Assembly (NCBI RefSeq): GCF_014268595.2
Contig: NZ_CP077091.1
Coordinates: 4,880,001-4,944,000, forward strand
Origin: Pseudomonas hamedanensis
Lineage (GTDB): Bacteria > Pseudomonadota > Gammaproteobacteria > Pseudomonadales > Pseudomonadaceae
Length of the DNA: 64,000 nt
Direction: 5' to 3'
In this document: positions 46,943 through 55,701 of the stretch, one piece after another
Layout of the letters: each line of letters begins with the position of its first letter
How positions within the stretch are numbered: position 1 is the stretch's first letter
Program-made: the position numbers and the translations under genes
The notes under the pieces: generated by a model
Database searches by the model: none
The model's input: only the letters and a program-made list of their open reading frames with translations
What the model was told of the DNA's origin: nothing

Positions 46943-47077
46943 ATGCCCGTCCTTAAGAGTCCCCACCTAGGCATAGCCGGTGCCGGGCACGTCCGCCGTC
47001 AACAATTGTCACAAAGTCTGAATGGGTGGTTCGTAGAATCCAGACATACTTGCCGCCTTAACCGACCGAGAAGCCTT

Positions 47078-47596
47078 ATGCCCCGGCGCTTATTCAAACG
47101 ATACATGCCCGACCCGACGAGCATCAGGGAACACAAATCCTTACGCTTTCTCGGCACGTTGCTGCATGACCCTAACCTCTGGCACCTCAATCGCCATTCG
47201 GTCGCCCGGGCGATGGCGGTTGGCCTGTTCGCGGCCTTCCTGCCGATCCCGGCGCAGATGCTGGTGGCGGCTGCGCTGGCGGTGATGGTGCGCGGCAATA
47301 TGCCGATCGCGGTGAGTCTGGTCTGGCTGACCAATCCGATCACCATGCCGGCGGTGTTCTTCTGCACCTATCAGGCCGGCGCGTTCTTGATGGACGTGCC
47401 CGCACGGCACCTGCCGGATGAGCTGACCTGGGAATGGATCAGCGGTGAACTGTCAACGTTGTGGCAGCCGTTTCTGCTGGGTTCGGTGGTGGTCGGCCTG
47501 GTGCTGGGCGCCCTCGCCTATTGCCTGGTGATGCTGTACTGGCGTTGGTGGGTGGCGCGGCAATGGCGGCGGCGCAAGAAAAGTCGACAGAAATGA
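47078..47596 (+). CDS. DUF2062 family membrane protein
   Basis: The 172-residue protein has an N-terminal basic stretch (MPRRLFKRYMPD), then FLGTLLHDPNLWHLNRHSVA and hydrophobic hairpins (AMAVGLFAAFLPIPAQMLVA, VWLTNPITMPAVFF), ending in a very basic cytoplasmic tail. The pattern is that of DUF2062, of unknown role. It is transcribed divergently from comEC, as in P. aeruginosa. Start chosen for agreement with the family; the earlier in-frame ATG at 46943 lies in the comEC promoter region. Confidence 0.88.
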   Translation: MPRRLFKRYMPDPTSIREHKSLRFLGTLLHDPNLWHLNRHSVARAMAVGLFAAFLPIPAQMLVAAALAVMVRGNMPIAVSLVWLTNPITMPAVFFCTYQAGAFLMDVPARHLPDELTWEWISGELSTLWQPFLLGSVVVGLVLGALAYCLVMLYWRWWVARQWRRRKKSRQK

Positions 47597-47603
47597 ATGA
47601 ATG

Positions 47604-47640
47604 CAAAACGGCCTCCGCGATGGGAGGCCGTTTTGTTTTG
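47604..47640 (+). terminator. Terminator after the DUF2062 gene
   Basis: AAAACGGCCTCC and GGGAGGCCGTTTT form a 12-13 bp stem followed by GTTTTG, 7 bp after the stop codon. Confidence 0.9.
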
Positions 47641-47657
47641 TGGTGTCTGCATGGGCC

Positions 47658-47724
47658 CCTTCGCGAGCAGGCTCGCTCCCACGGGAAAATCATTCCAATG
47701 TGGGAGCGAGCCTGCTCGCGATGG
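47658..47724. repeat. REP pair, TGTGGGAGCGAG class
   Basis: Inverted pair: CCTTCGCGAGCAGGCTCGCT... at 47658-47682 and its complement at 47699-47724, spacer 16-17 nt. Lies between two convergent genes. Confidence 0.9.
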
Positions 47725-47742
47725 CCACGACCGGATGTGAAA

Positions 47743-48522
47743 TCAGGTGCGCATCCCGCGCCCGCTCACCAGCAACCGCGCACAGCCGAGATACAGCACC
47801 ACCGTCGCCACCAGCATGAAGGTGATGGCAATGCCGATGCGAATATCCGACACACCGAGAATCCCGTAGCGGAACGCATTGACCATGTGCAGCACAGGGT
47901 TGGCCAGCGACACGGTCTGCCAGAACGGCGGCAGCAAGGTGATCGAGTAGAACACGCCGCCCAGGTAGGTCAGCGGGGTCAGCACGAAAGTCGCGATGAT
48001 CGAGATATCGTCGAAGTTACGCGCAAATACCGCGTTGATAAAACCCAGCAGCGAAAAGATCGTCGCCGTCAGCACCACCACCAGAATGGTCACGCCAAGG
48101 TGATGTACCTGCAAATCGGTGAAAAACAGCGACAGAATCGTCACGATCAAACCCACCGCCAAACCGCGCAATACGCCGCCAATGGTGAAGCCGATCAAGA
48201 TCGTGTGCGGTGACACCGGCGAAACCATCAGTTCTTCGATCGAGCGCTGGAACTTGCTGCCGAAAAAGCTGGAAACCACGTTGCCGTAGGAGTTGGTGAT
48301 CACCGACATCATGATCAGCCCCGGCACGATGTACTCCATGTAGGTGAAGCCACCCATATCGCCGATCTGCCGGCCGATCAGGTTACCAAAGATTACAAAG
48401 TACAGAACCATGGTAATGGCCGGGGGCAGCAGCGTCTGCGGCCAGATCCGCATGAAGCGTTTGACTTCGCGGTAAACGATGGTTTGCAGGGCGACAAGGT
48501 TGGGACCGAACTCGGAACTCAT
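47743..48522 (-). CDS. ABC-2 type exporter permease (YadH-like)
   Basis: The 259-residue protein has about six transmembrane segments and the ABC-2 signature region NPVLHMVNAFRYGILG. The N-terminus VALQTIVYREVKRFMRIWPQ matches the YadH/multidrug or lipid exporter group. It forms a homodimer with the ATPase encoded just upstream, whose stop it overlaps by ATGA. Substrate unknown. Confidence 0.88.
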   Translation of the reverse strand: MSSEFGPNLVALQTIVYREVKRFMRIWPQTLLPPAITMVLYFVIFGNLIGRQIGDMGGFTYMEYIVPGLIMMSVITNSYGNVVSSFFGSKFQRSIEELMVSPVSPHTILIGFTIGGVLRGLAVGLIVTILSLFFTDLQVHHLGVTILVVVLTATIFSLLGFINAVFARNFDDISIIATFVLTPLTYLGGVFYSITLLPPFWQTVSLANPVLHMVNAFRYGILGVSDIRIGIAITFMLVATVVLYLGCARLLVSGRGMRT

Positions 48523-49451
48523 ACCGCCACCTTCGACAGATTTTTCTCCACCAGGGACACGAACAACTCCTCAAGGCGATTGGTTTTGTTACGCAGGCTC
48601 AGCACTTCGATGTTCTGCAGTGCCAGTTGGCCAAACAGCGCGGTGATGCCCATCGACTTGTCGACCTGGACTTCCAGCGTGTGCGCATCGACCAGCCGCG
48701 ACGGGTAGCCGACCAACTGCGGCGCGGCAGACAGATCGCCCTTGAGATCAAGCAGGAAGGTCTCGACATGCAACTGACTGAGCAACTGGCGCATGCTGGT
48801 GTTCTCGACAATCGTGCCGTGGTCGATGATGCCGATGTTGCGGCACAACTGTTCCGCCTCTTCCAGATAATGCGTGGTCAGGATGATGGTGATGCCTTTC
48901 TGGTTCAGCTCGGTGAGGAACGTCCACATCGAACGGCGCAACTCGATGTCGACGCCGGCGGTCGGCTCATCGAGGATCAGCAGACGTGGCTCATGCACCA
49001 GCGCACGGGCGATCATCAGGCGCCGCTTCATGCCGCCGGACAGCGAACGCGACGGCACATCGCGCTTGTCCCACAGGCCGAGCTGGGTCAGGTACTGCTC
49101 GGCGCGTTCCTTGGCGATCTTCGCCGGAATGCCGTAGTAACCGGCCTGGGTCACGACGATGTCGAAGGTCTTTTCGAACTGGTTGAAGTTGAATTCCTGA
49201 GGCACGACGCCGATCGAGCGCTTGAGCGCCGCCGGGTTCTTGTCCAGGTCATGGCCGAAGATATTCACTGTGCCGCTGGTCTTGTTGACCAGGGTCGAGA
49301 GAATGCCGATGGTTGTGGATTTGCCGGCACCGTTGGGGCCGAGCAAGGCGAAAAAATCACCTTCGGCGACGTCCAGATCGATACCACTCAAGGCCTGGAA
49401 CCCGTTGCCGTAGGTTTTGGTTAGCTGCCGGATGGACAGAGCGGAACTCAT
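48519..49451 (-). CDS. ABC exporter ATP-binding protein (YadG-like)
   Basis: The 310-residue ATPase has Walker A LLGPNGAGKSTTIG near residue 40, signature LSGGMKRRLM, Walker B LLILDEPTAGVD and the H-loop TTHYLEEAE. The C-terminal extension of about 80 residues is typical of the YadG/DrrA group. It energises the ABC-2 permease. Start ATG at 49451. Confidence 0.9.
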   Translation of the reverse strand: MSSALSIRQLTKTYGNGFQALSGIDLDVAEGDFFALLGPNGAGKSTTIGILSTLVNKTSGTVNIFGHDLDKNPAALKRSIGVVPQEFNFNQFEKTFDIVVTQAGYYGIPAKIAKERAEQYLTQLGLWDKRDVPSRSLSGGMKRRLMIARALVHEPRLLILDEPTAGVDIELRRSMWTFLTELNQKGITIILTTHYLEEAEQLCRNIGIIDHGTIVENTSMRQLLSQLHVETFLLDLKGDLSAAPQLVGYPSRLVDAHTLEVQVDKSMGITALFGQLALQNIEVLSLRNKTNRLEELFVSLVEKNLSKVAV

Positions 49452-49583
49452 ATCTGATTTACGCACCAAGAAGGAAGGAAAGGAATAAATAGGGGTGGGC
49501 GGCGAGGGAAACAACCGCGACACGAAGCGCAATGGTGCTTGCCGTCGCCGCACAAGTACAGTCAAGTGTGTCGATAGTAATTA

Positions 49584-50207
49584 TCAAGTCAACGCGGTCA
49601 TGACCGCTTTCCGGTACGCCGGACGCTGCTTCAGGCGCTCGTACCACGCTTGCAGATGCGGTTGTGGTGCCCGTTCGATGGGCATTTCGAACCAGGCATA
49701 AATGAAGCTGCCCAACGGGATGTCGCCCATGCCGATGTCATTGCCGGAGAGATAGGGCTGGCTGATCAGCGCATGGTCGGCCATGTTCAGCAACTCATCA
49801 CATTCCTTGATCGCGGCGTTGATCGCCTTCCAGTCCTGCTGCTCGGCAGGCGTGCGCAGCACACCCCAGAACACAGTGCGAAAGGGCCCGGCAAAACTGG
49901 AGGTGGTCCAGTCCATCCACTTGTCCGCCGTGGCGCGGGCTTGTGGGTCTGCCGGATACCAGGCGCTGTCCGGCGCATGTTTGGCCAGCAGGTAGCGGAC
50001 GATGGCATTGGATTCCCACAGCACGAAACCGTCGTCTTCGATCACCGGCACCCGGCCATTCGGATTCATCGCCCGGTACTCGGGCGTGTCGACCACGCCG
50101 AACGCGCCCCCGGCATCGATGGCCTCGTAGGCCAGGCCCAACTCTTCGGCAGCCCACAAAGGCTTCCTGACGTTCGACGAATTTTTCCGTCCCCAGATCT
50201 TCAGCAT
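49584..50207 (-). CDS. Glutathione S-transferase family protein
   Basis: The 207-residue protein has an N-terminal thioredoxin-like GST domain (KIWGRKNSSNVRKPLWAAEE, then NPNGRVPVIEDDGFVLWESN with the cis-Pro and the ES glutathione contact) and an all-helical C-terminal domain. The SSNVRK stretch suggests a Ser-type active site. Substrate unknown. Single gene. Confidence 0.9.
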   Translation of the reverse strand: MLKIWGRKNSSNVRKPLWAAEELGLAYEAIDAGGAFGVVDTPEYRAMNPNGRVPVIEDDGFVLWESNAIVRYLLAKHAPDSAWYPADPQARATADKWMDWTTSSFAGPFRTVFWGVLRTPAEQQDWKAINAAIKECDELLNMADHALISQPYLSGNDIGMGDIPLGSFIYAWFEMPIERAPQPHLQAWYERLKQRPAYRKAVMTALT

Positions 50208-50250
50208 GACCGCCTCTTTGCAAGTGAATGGACGGTCAGCATACGCCGGA

Positions 50251-50910
50251 TCAGGTGCGACTCAAATCCGTCTGCATATCGCCCAGCAGGACCGGCAAAT
50301 GTGCACTGAACAGATGCGGGTAACACTTTTCCAGGTGTTCGAAGAAGAAGGTTTCCGGCACGTCGGTGAACTGGCCGTGATCGATCAGATACTCCATCAA
50401 CAGCGCGCCGTCGCGATTGTACGGATGGAACACGCTGTCGTTGATGCCATCGAACTCCAGCGCTGCAACGTTGAACAACTCGCACAGTTGCTGATTGAAC
50501 GCCGGAGTGGCCTTGACCCAGCGGCCATCGAGAAACAGCTCGGTATAGCCATGCATGGCAAACACATCGCTTTTCAGCAACTCGAGCAGACGCGGCGTCG
50601 ACAGGTGATTGCGCACATCGGCCAGACCGATGCGCGCCGCAATTCCACAATGCCGCGCGCAACCGGCGAGCAGCGTGGCTTTCGGCACGCAGTAACTCTC
50701 CCCCGCTGCCAGCGCGTAGCTGCCACGCAAGGTTTGCGGATCCCGGCTGAAGGTGTAGGGGTTATAACGCACCGCCTCGCGCACGGCGTAGTAAAGACTG
50801 ATCGCCTGCTTACGCGGATCATGGCTGGCGCCGCGATGCCGCTCGGCGAACTCCACCACCGCCGGGTGGTCACTATCGATGAAGCGGCCGGGGCTCAGAT
50901 ACTCGTGCAT
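50251..50910 (-). CDS. Transglutaminase-like cysteine peptidase family protein
   Basis: The 219-residue cytosolic protein has a transglutaminase-like core: catalytic Cys74 in GESYCVPKATLLAGCAR and His120 in VFAMHGYTELFLDGRW. The position of the third (Asp) residue holds WVKATPAFN, which is normal in this subfamily. Bacterial members are often peptidases or amidases. No link with the neighbouring genes is clear. Confidence 0.83.
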   Translation of the reverse strand: MHEYLSPGRFIDSDHPAVVEFAERHRGASHDPRKQAISLYYAVREAVRYNPYTFSRDPQTLRGSYALAAGESYCVPKATLLAGCARHCGIAARIGLADVRNHLSTPRLLELLKSDVFAMHGYTELFLDGRWVKATPAFNQQLCELFNVAALEFDGINDSVFHPYNRDGALLMEYLIDHGQFTDVPETFFFEHLEKCYPHLFSAHLPVLLGDMQTDLSRT

Positions 50911-51157
50911 GGCGGTAATCTCCTGGATGAGTCACGAGTCTAGCGACAGCCTGAGCACAGAGATAACGACGTTTCGGCCAAACCTGAAAGCAAAGCTGCG
51001 CAGCTACGAACGATTTCCCACACGTGTTGCCCACCGAACCTACGAAAACCATCCGGGGTTTCCCACGATTTCAATCACCATGCTCTGACCACCCGCTTTT
51101 ACAGATGCCGTCTAAGCTCTGGAGGGTCGATTTGCCTTGGTTCACGGAGGACTGAAT

Positions 51158-53605
51158 ATGCTGTTGTTGTGGATACTGGTTTTGATCGTCGGCGTGGCGT
51201 ATCTCGCCCACCGACGCATCGCCCCGCTGCCCGCGTTGGGCATCGTTGCCGTCTATTTACTGGCAATGGGGATTTTCAGTCACGCGCCGGGCGGGCTGCT
51301 GTTCATCTTCTGGGTCCTGCTGGCGGTGGTTGCCGCGCCGCTGTTGCTGCCTGACCTGCGCCGCAAACACTTCACTGCGCCGCTGTTCAACTGGTTTCAG
51401 AAAACCCTGCCGCCGATGTCGCAGACCGAACGCGACGCGATCGATGCCGGCACGGTGTGGTGGGATGGCGAGTTGTTCAGCGGCCGTCCGGACTGGGACA
51501 AACTGCTGTCCTATCCCAAGGTTCAGTTGAGCGAAGAAGAACAGGCTTTCATCGACGGCCCGACCGAAGAACTCTGCGCGATGGTCACTGACTGGCAGAT
51601 CGGCCAGTCGATGGACCTGCCGCCCGAGGCCTGGACACACATCAAGGAGCATGGCTTTTTCGCCCTGATCATTCCCAAGGAATACGGCGGCAAAGGTTTC
51701 TCCGCCTACGCCCACTCACAAGTGGCGATGAAACTGGCAACTCGCAGCGGCGACCTTGCCTCCACCGTAATGGTGCCCAACTCTCTCGGCCCGGCCGAAC
51801 TGCTGTTGCATTACGGCACCGACGAACAACGCAATCACTATCTGCCGCGTCTGGCCCGTGGCGACGACATCCCCTGCTTCGCCCTCACCGGCCCGCTTGC
51901 CGGCTCCGATGCCGGCGCGATGCCCGACACCGGGATCATTTGCAAAGGCGAATGGAAAGGTGAGCAAGTCATTGGTCTGCGCCTGAACTGGGAAAAACGC
52001 TACATCACCCTTGGCCCGGTGGCGACCCTGCTCGGCCTCGCGTTCAAAGCTTACGACCCGGATCACCTGCTGGGCGACAAGGAAGACCTGGGCATCAGCC
52101 TCGCGCTGATTCCGACCGACACCGCTGGCGTGGAAATCGGCCGTCGCCATCTGCCACTGGGCGCCGCGTTCATGAACGGCCCCAACTCAGGCAAGGACGT
52201 GTTCATTCCGCTGGACTACCTCATCGGTGGCCAGGAAATGCTTGGTAAGGGCTGGATGATGCTGATGAACTGCCTGTCGGTCGGGCGTTCGATCTCGCTG
52301 CCAGCGGTGGGCACCGGCGCGGCCAAGTTCACCAGTCTGGTCACTGGTCAGTACGCGCAGATTCGTGAGCAGTTCAATGTGCCGCTGTCCGCTTTCGAAG
52401 GCATTCAGGAAGCCATGGCGCGCATCGGTGGCAACGCGTGGATGATGGATGCCGCGCGGATGCTCACCGCCAATGCCGTGGATCTGGGCGAAAAGCCCTC
52501 GGTGCTGTCGGCGATCCTCAAGTATCACCTCACCGAGCGCGGCCGCGAGTGCATCAGTCACGCCATGGACGTGCACGGCGGCAAGGCGATCATCATGGGG
52601 CCGAACAATTACCTTGGTCGCAGCTGGAACGGCGCGCCGATCTTCATCACCGTGGAAGGGGCCAACATTCTTTCGCGCAACCTGATGATCTTCGGTCAGG
52701 GCGCGATCCGCTGCCATCCGTTCGTGCTCAAGGAAATGGCTCTCGCCGGGCGCGAAGACAAGGATCAGGCGCTCAAGGAATTCGATGGCCTGCTGCTCAA
52801 GCACATTGGTTTCGCCGTCAGCAACGCTGCCAGCACACTGGTGCTGAACCTCGGCCTTGGCCACTTCGAACATGCGCCGGGCGACAAAATCAGTCAGGGC
52901 TACTTCCGCGCGCTCAACCGTCAGGCCGCCGCATTCGCCATGCTCGCCGACTTCAGCATGATGCTGCTGGGCGGCGAACTGAAACGCCGCGAACGTCTGT
53001 CGGCCCGCCTGGGTGATGTGTTGAGCAACCTGTACCTGGCCTCCGCCGCGCTCAAGCGCTATCACGACCTGGATTCGCCGGCGTACATGGAGCCGCTGTT
53101 CCGCTGGGCCATGGAAGAAAGCCTCGGCCAGTCGGAACGGGCACTGGACGAACTGCTGGGCAATTTCCCCAACAAAGTGCTCGGCTGCCTGTTGCGCGTC
53201 ATCGTGTTCCCGTTCGGCCGTCGCCACAAAGGCCCATCGGACAAACTCGGCGCCGAAGTCGCGGCAGTCATCGGTCGCGCCAAGGGCGATCCGGCACTGG
53301 AAGAACTGCTTGCCGGCTGCTATCGCCCGCAAGCACCGGACGATGCGGTGGGTGCCCTGCAACACGCCAGCGATCTGCTGAATGCTGCACAACCGCTGCA
53401 CAAAAAACTCCACATCGCCCTGAAAAACGGTCAGGTCAAACCGACTGCGGGCGAACACGCCATCGACGCGGCACTGGAAGCCGGCGTGCTGCAACCGCTG
53501 GAAGCGCAGAGCCTGCGTGATGCCGAAGCGGCACGCCGCAAAGTGATCGACGTCGATGATTTCGACAAAGAGGAGCTGGCGCTGGCCGAAGGAAAAATCC
53601 GCTGA
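51158..53605 (+). CDS. fadE: Acyl-CoA dehydrogenase FadE
   Basis: The 815-residue protein has two N-terminal hydrophobic segments (LLLWILVLIVGVAYLA and ALGIVAVYLLAMG), the acyl-CoA dehydrogenase core (AMKLATRSGDLASTVMVPNS, CFALTGPLAGSDAG) and the long C-terminal extension typical of E. coli FadE. It catalyses the first step of beta-oxidation and feeds electrons to ETF. ATG at 51158 has CGGAGG at good spacing and gives the family's usual length. A terminator follows. Confidence 0.94.
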   Translation: MLLLWILVLIVGVAYLAHRRIAPLPALGIVAVYLLAMGIFSHAPGGLLFIFWVLLAVVAAPLLLPDLRRKHFTAPLFNWFQKTLPPMSQTERDAIDAGTVWWDGELFSGRPDWDKLLSYPKVQLSEEEQAFIDGPTEELCAMVTDWQIGQSMDLPPEAWTHIKEHGFFALIIPKEYGGKGFSAYAHSQVAMKLATRSGDLASTVMVPNSLGPAELLLHYGTDEQRNHYLPRLARGDDIPCFALTGPLAGSDAGAMPDTGIICKGEWKGEQVIGLRLNWEKRYITLGPVATLLGLAFKAYDPDHLLGDKEDLGISLALIPTDTAGVEIGRRHLPLGAAFMNGPNSGKDVFIPLDYLIGGQEMLGKGWMMLMNCLSVGRSISLPAVGTGAAKFTSLVTGQYAQIREQFNVPLSAFEGIQEAMARIGGNAWMMDAARMLTANAVDLGEKPSVLSAILKYHLTERGRECISHAMDVHGGKAIIMGPNNYLGRSWNGAPIFITVEGANILSRNLMIFGQGAIRCHPFVLKEMALAGREDKDQALKEFDGLLLKHIGFAVSNAASTLVLNLGLGHFEHAPGDKISQGYFRALNRQAAAFAMLADFSMMLLGGELKRRERLSARLGDVLSNLYLASAALKRYHDLDSPAYMEPLFRWAMEESLGQSERALDELLGNFPNKVLGCLLRVIVFPFGRRHKGPSDKLGAEVAAVIGRAKGDPALEELLAGCYRPQAPDDAVGALQHASDLLNAAQPLHKKLHIALKNGQVKPTAGEHAIDAALEAGVLQPLEAQSLRDAEAARRKVIDVDDFDKEELALAEGKIR

Positions 53606-53635
53606 GACGTGCTGACGTTTAGCGGTTATTTATGA

Positions 53636-53674
53636 AAAACGGGCGCGGTGGCTTTATACTCCCGCGCCCGTTTT
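53636..53674 (+). terminator. Terminator after fadE
   Basis: AAAACGGGCGCGG and CCGCGCCCGTTTT (53636-53648 and 53662-53674) form a 13-bp stem with A and T tracts, thus possibly bidirectional. It lies between fadE and the next small gene. Confidence 0.85.
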
Positions 53675-53693
53675 GCTCTTGAGGACTTATCTC

Positions 53694-54101
53694 GTGTCCA
53701 ACGTCGTTGCCGACCATCTTGTTTTGCTCGACCACCTGCGCAGTATCCTGGTCGCCGTAGGTGAGGCCGAACAGGTACCCGAAGAAAGCCATGCCCTGTT
53801 CCTCGAGCGCTTCGACGAACTGCTGGCCTCCCTGCCGATCGACCCTATCGAAAGCCAATACCTGGGCCAGGACATCCTCACCCAAGTCATCAGCCGCTAT
53901 CCGCAAATCGCCCACCTGATCCCGCGCGATCTGCTGTGGTACTTCGCCGGCGACTGCCTGCACTACCTGTCCGACGAAGAAATCGACCTGTACCAAGCCC
54001 TCGAAGAACGCCGCTTCGAAGCCGAACAGAACGACGAACCCTTCGACTGGAACCAGGAAAAACAACTGATGGCCATGTCCGCACAGGACAGCAAACACTG
54101 A
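53694..54101 (+). CDS. Conserved hypothetical protein downstream of fadE
   Basis: The 135-residue acidic protein has no signal peptide or membrane segment. It contains VPEESHALFLERFDELLASL, ISRYPQIAHLIPRDLLWYF and an acidic C-terminal part. The start is GTG at 53694 behind GAGGA; the upstream ATG at 53673 lies in the preceding terminator. I recognise it only as a conserved pseudomonad protein found next to fadE. A partner or regulator of the dehydrogenase is possible but not shown. Confidence 0.8.
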   Translation: MSNVVADHLVLLDHLRSILVAVGEAEQVPEESHALFLERFDELLASLPIDPIESQYLGQDILTQVISRYPQIAHLIPRDLLWYFAGDCLHYLSDEEIDLYQALEERRFEAEQNDEPFDWNQEKQLMAMSAQDSKH

Positions 54102-54117
54102 TCTTCAACACACAATC

Positions 54118-54154
54118 AAAGGCCCGCTTGGAAATCCCATGCGGGCCTTTTTTT
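54118..54154 (+). terminator. Terminator after the small conserved gene
   Basis: AAAGGCCCGC and GCGGGCCTTT with a 13-nt loop and a run of seven Ts, 17 bp after the stop codon. Confidence 0.92.
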
Positions 54155-54173
54155 CAAGACCCAAAGCCCCCCC

Positions 54174-54215
54174 ACAAAACCAAAACCAAAACCAAACCCA
54201 AAGCCAAAGCCAAAC
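54174..54215. repeat. Imperfect hexanucleotide tract (CAAAAC/CAAAGC)n
   Basis: About seven units of a 6-nt repeat that drift from CAAAAC to CAAACC to CAAAGC. It directly borders the structured non-coding element on its right. Length may vary by slippage. Confidence 0.75.
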
Positions 54216-54239
54216 ACCGCCCGCTCCTCACCACTCAAA

Positions 54240-54600
54240 ACAATGAGCGCAAGCTCGAGTACCGCTCTTGATCTTGCCATGCCGGCCCCATCGGCAGGCT
54301 TCGTTACGGGATTGATCCGGGCGTGGGAGCGCAGCGACCGTACGACGCAGTCGTACACATCGAAAGGAGGTGCAGCGAAGCAAACCGGAAGCGATGCGCC
54401 CGGATCGATCCCGGAACGAAGGAACCCCGAGCCCCAGCGAGCGGGCCGAACGCCGGGGCCCAGCCTTTTGGTTCCTTTTTGGCGTTTGAAAAAGGGACTC
54501 GCCGTAAGGGCGAAACCGCCAGAAGCACCACCCGAAGCAACGGATATTCACCCAAAACCCAAGCAGCCTGGTCGGCCCTAAGGCCGCCAAGGCCAAGCAC
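54240..54600. other. Structured non-coding element, probably dispersed in pseudomonads
   Basis: This roughly 360-bp block has no convincing gene but strong complementary segments. GGATTGATCCGGGCG (54309-54323) pairs with CGCCCGGATCGATCC (54397-54411). Within that arm is a perfect hairpin GTACGAC-GCA-GTCGTAC (54340-54356), and GGAACC (54421) can pair with GGTTCC (54470). The same kind of sequence, translated on the minus strand as GPRRSARSLGLGVPSFRDRS, is seen in many proteobacterial genomes as spurious hypothetical proteins. That points to a mobile or conserved RNA/DNA element, not a gene. Function unknown. Confidence 0.65.
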
Positions 54601-54612
54601 AAAGAACAAACC

Positions 54613-55611
54613 TCAAAGCAATCCCTCACTCTCAGGCAACTCATACGCCACAGCCGCGTTGCTCCCGCTAACCGATTTCCCAGGCTTGCCCAACGTCGGC
54701 TCCTTCTCCAGACACTCCACCAGATAATCAATAAACACCCGCAACTTCGGTGGCAAATAACGCGTCGGCGAATGCAGCAACCACAACCCGCCGTGGTAAG
54801 AGGCAAGGAACGTCCAGTCCGGCAACACCTGCACAATCAGCTTCTGCTCCAACGCATAACGCGCCGTGAAATACGGCAAACTGCCAATCCCGATATGCTG
54901 CAACACCGCCCCCAACCGCACGCCCGTATGATTGGCGGCATATCGCCCGCGCACGCCGACCGTCACCGCCTTGCTGCCCTTCTTGAATTTCCAGCGCGCA
55001 TCGCTCGGCGTTTCGCCCAGATAAATGCAACTGTGGTTGAGCAAATCGTGAGGATGCGTCGGCGTACCGTGTTCGGCCAGATATTGCGGCGTAGCGCAAA
55101 GCAAATGGTCGATTGTCAGCAACTGCCGCCCCACCAGACCGGCTGGGGGGCGATCGGTTATGCGAATCGCCAGGTCGACATGATCGTCAATCAAATCGAC
55201 CTCGCGATCTTCCAGCAATAATTCCACATCCACTTTGGGGTAACGCCGCAGAAACTCCGGCATGTGCGGATGCACCACAAACCGCCCCACCGCTTTCGGC
55301 ACACTGACGCGCACCAGGCCCTCCGCTTCGTGGGTGAACTGGCCACTGATTTCCATCACCGAACGGGCCGCGCTGACCATCTCCCGGCAGCGCTTGAACA
55401 CCTCTTCCCCGCCGTCACTCAAGCGCAGTTTGCGCGTGGTGCGCTGCAGCAAGCGGGTGGCCAGCGCTTTTTCCAGACGCGAAATACTGCGGCTCACCGC
55501 CGAGGGCGACGAGCCCATCTGCCGAGCCGCTTCCGAAAAACTGCCGGTCTCGACCACCTTGACGAAAATCGCCATTTCACCCAGCAGTGGCAGCGGTAGA
55601 TTGATGCTCAC
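54613..55611 (-). CDS. LysR family transcriptional regulator
   Basis: The 332-residue protein has the N-terminal LysR winged helix (MAIFVKVVETGSFSEAARQM, SSPSAVSRSISRLEKALATR) and a substrate-binding-like effector domain. The group is that of single-activator LTTRs with LLQRTTRKLRLSDGGEEV. The start is GTG at 55611 behind AGGA; TTG at 55620 is also open. It is transcribed divergently from the AlaX-oxygenase-LysE operon with a 90-bp gap, so it most likely controls that operon. Confidence 0.9.
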   Translation of the reverse strand: MSINLPLPLLGEMAIFVKVVETGSFSEAARQMGSSPSAVSRSISRLEKALATRLLQRTTRKLRLSDGGEEVFKRCREMVSAARSVMEISGQFTHEAEGLVRVSVPKAVGRFVVHPHMPEFLRRYPKVDVELLLEDREVDLIDDHVDLAIRITDRPPAGLVGRQLLTIDHLLCATPQYLAEHGTPTHPHDLLNHSCIYLGETPSDARWKFKKGSKAVTVGVRGRYAANHTGVRLGAVLQHIGIGSLPYFTARYALEQKLIVQVLPDWTFLASYHGGLWLLHSPTRYLPPKLRVFIDYLVECLEKEPTLGKPGKSVSGSNAAVAYELPESEGLL

Positions 55612-55701
55612 AACGCACAAGTCCTTTGATGTTTGAACGGATTATCACGTTATTGCACGATTCATATAATAAAAATAGAAACTTCAATCAGGGCATGGAA
55701 T

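Noticed and set aside
54228..54836. A 202-codon minus-strand frame with familiar GPRRSARSLGLGVPSF sequence
   Set aside because: It runs through the structured non-coding element and into lysR in another frame, with no ribosome site. Its wide occurrence reflects the DNA element, not a protein.
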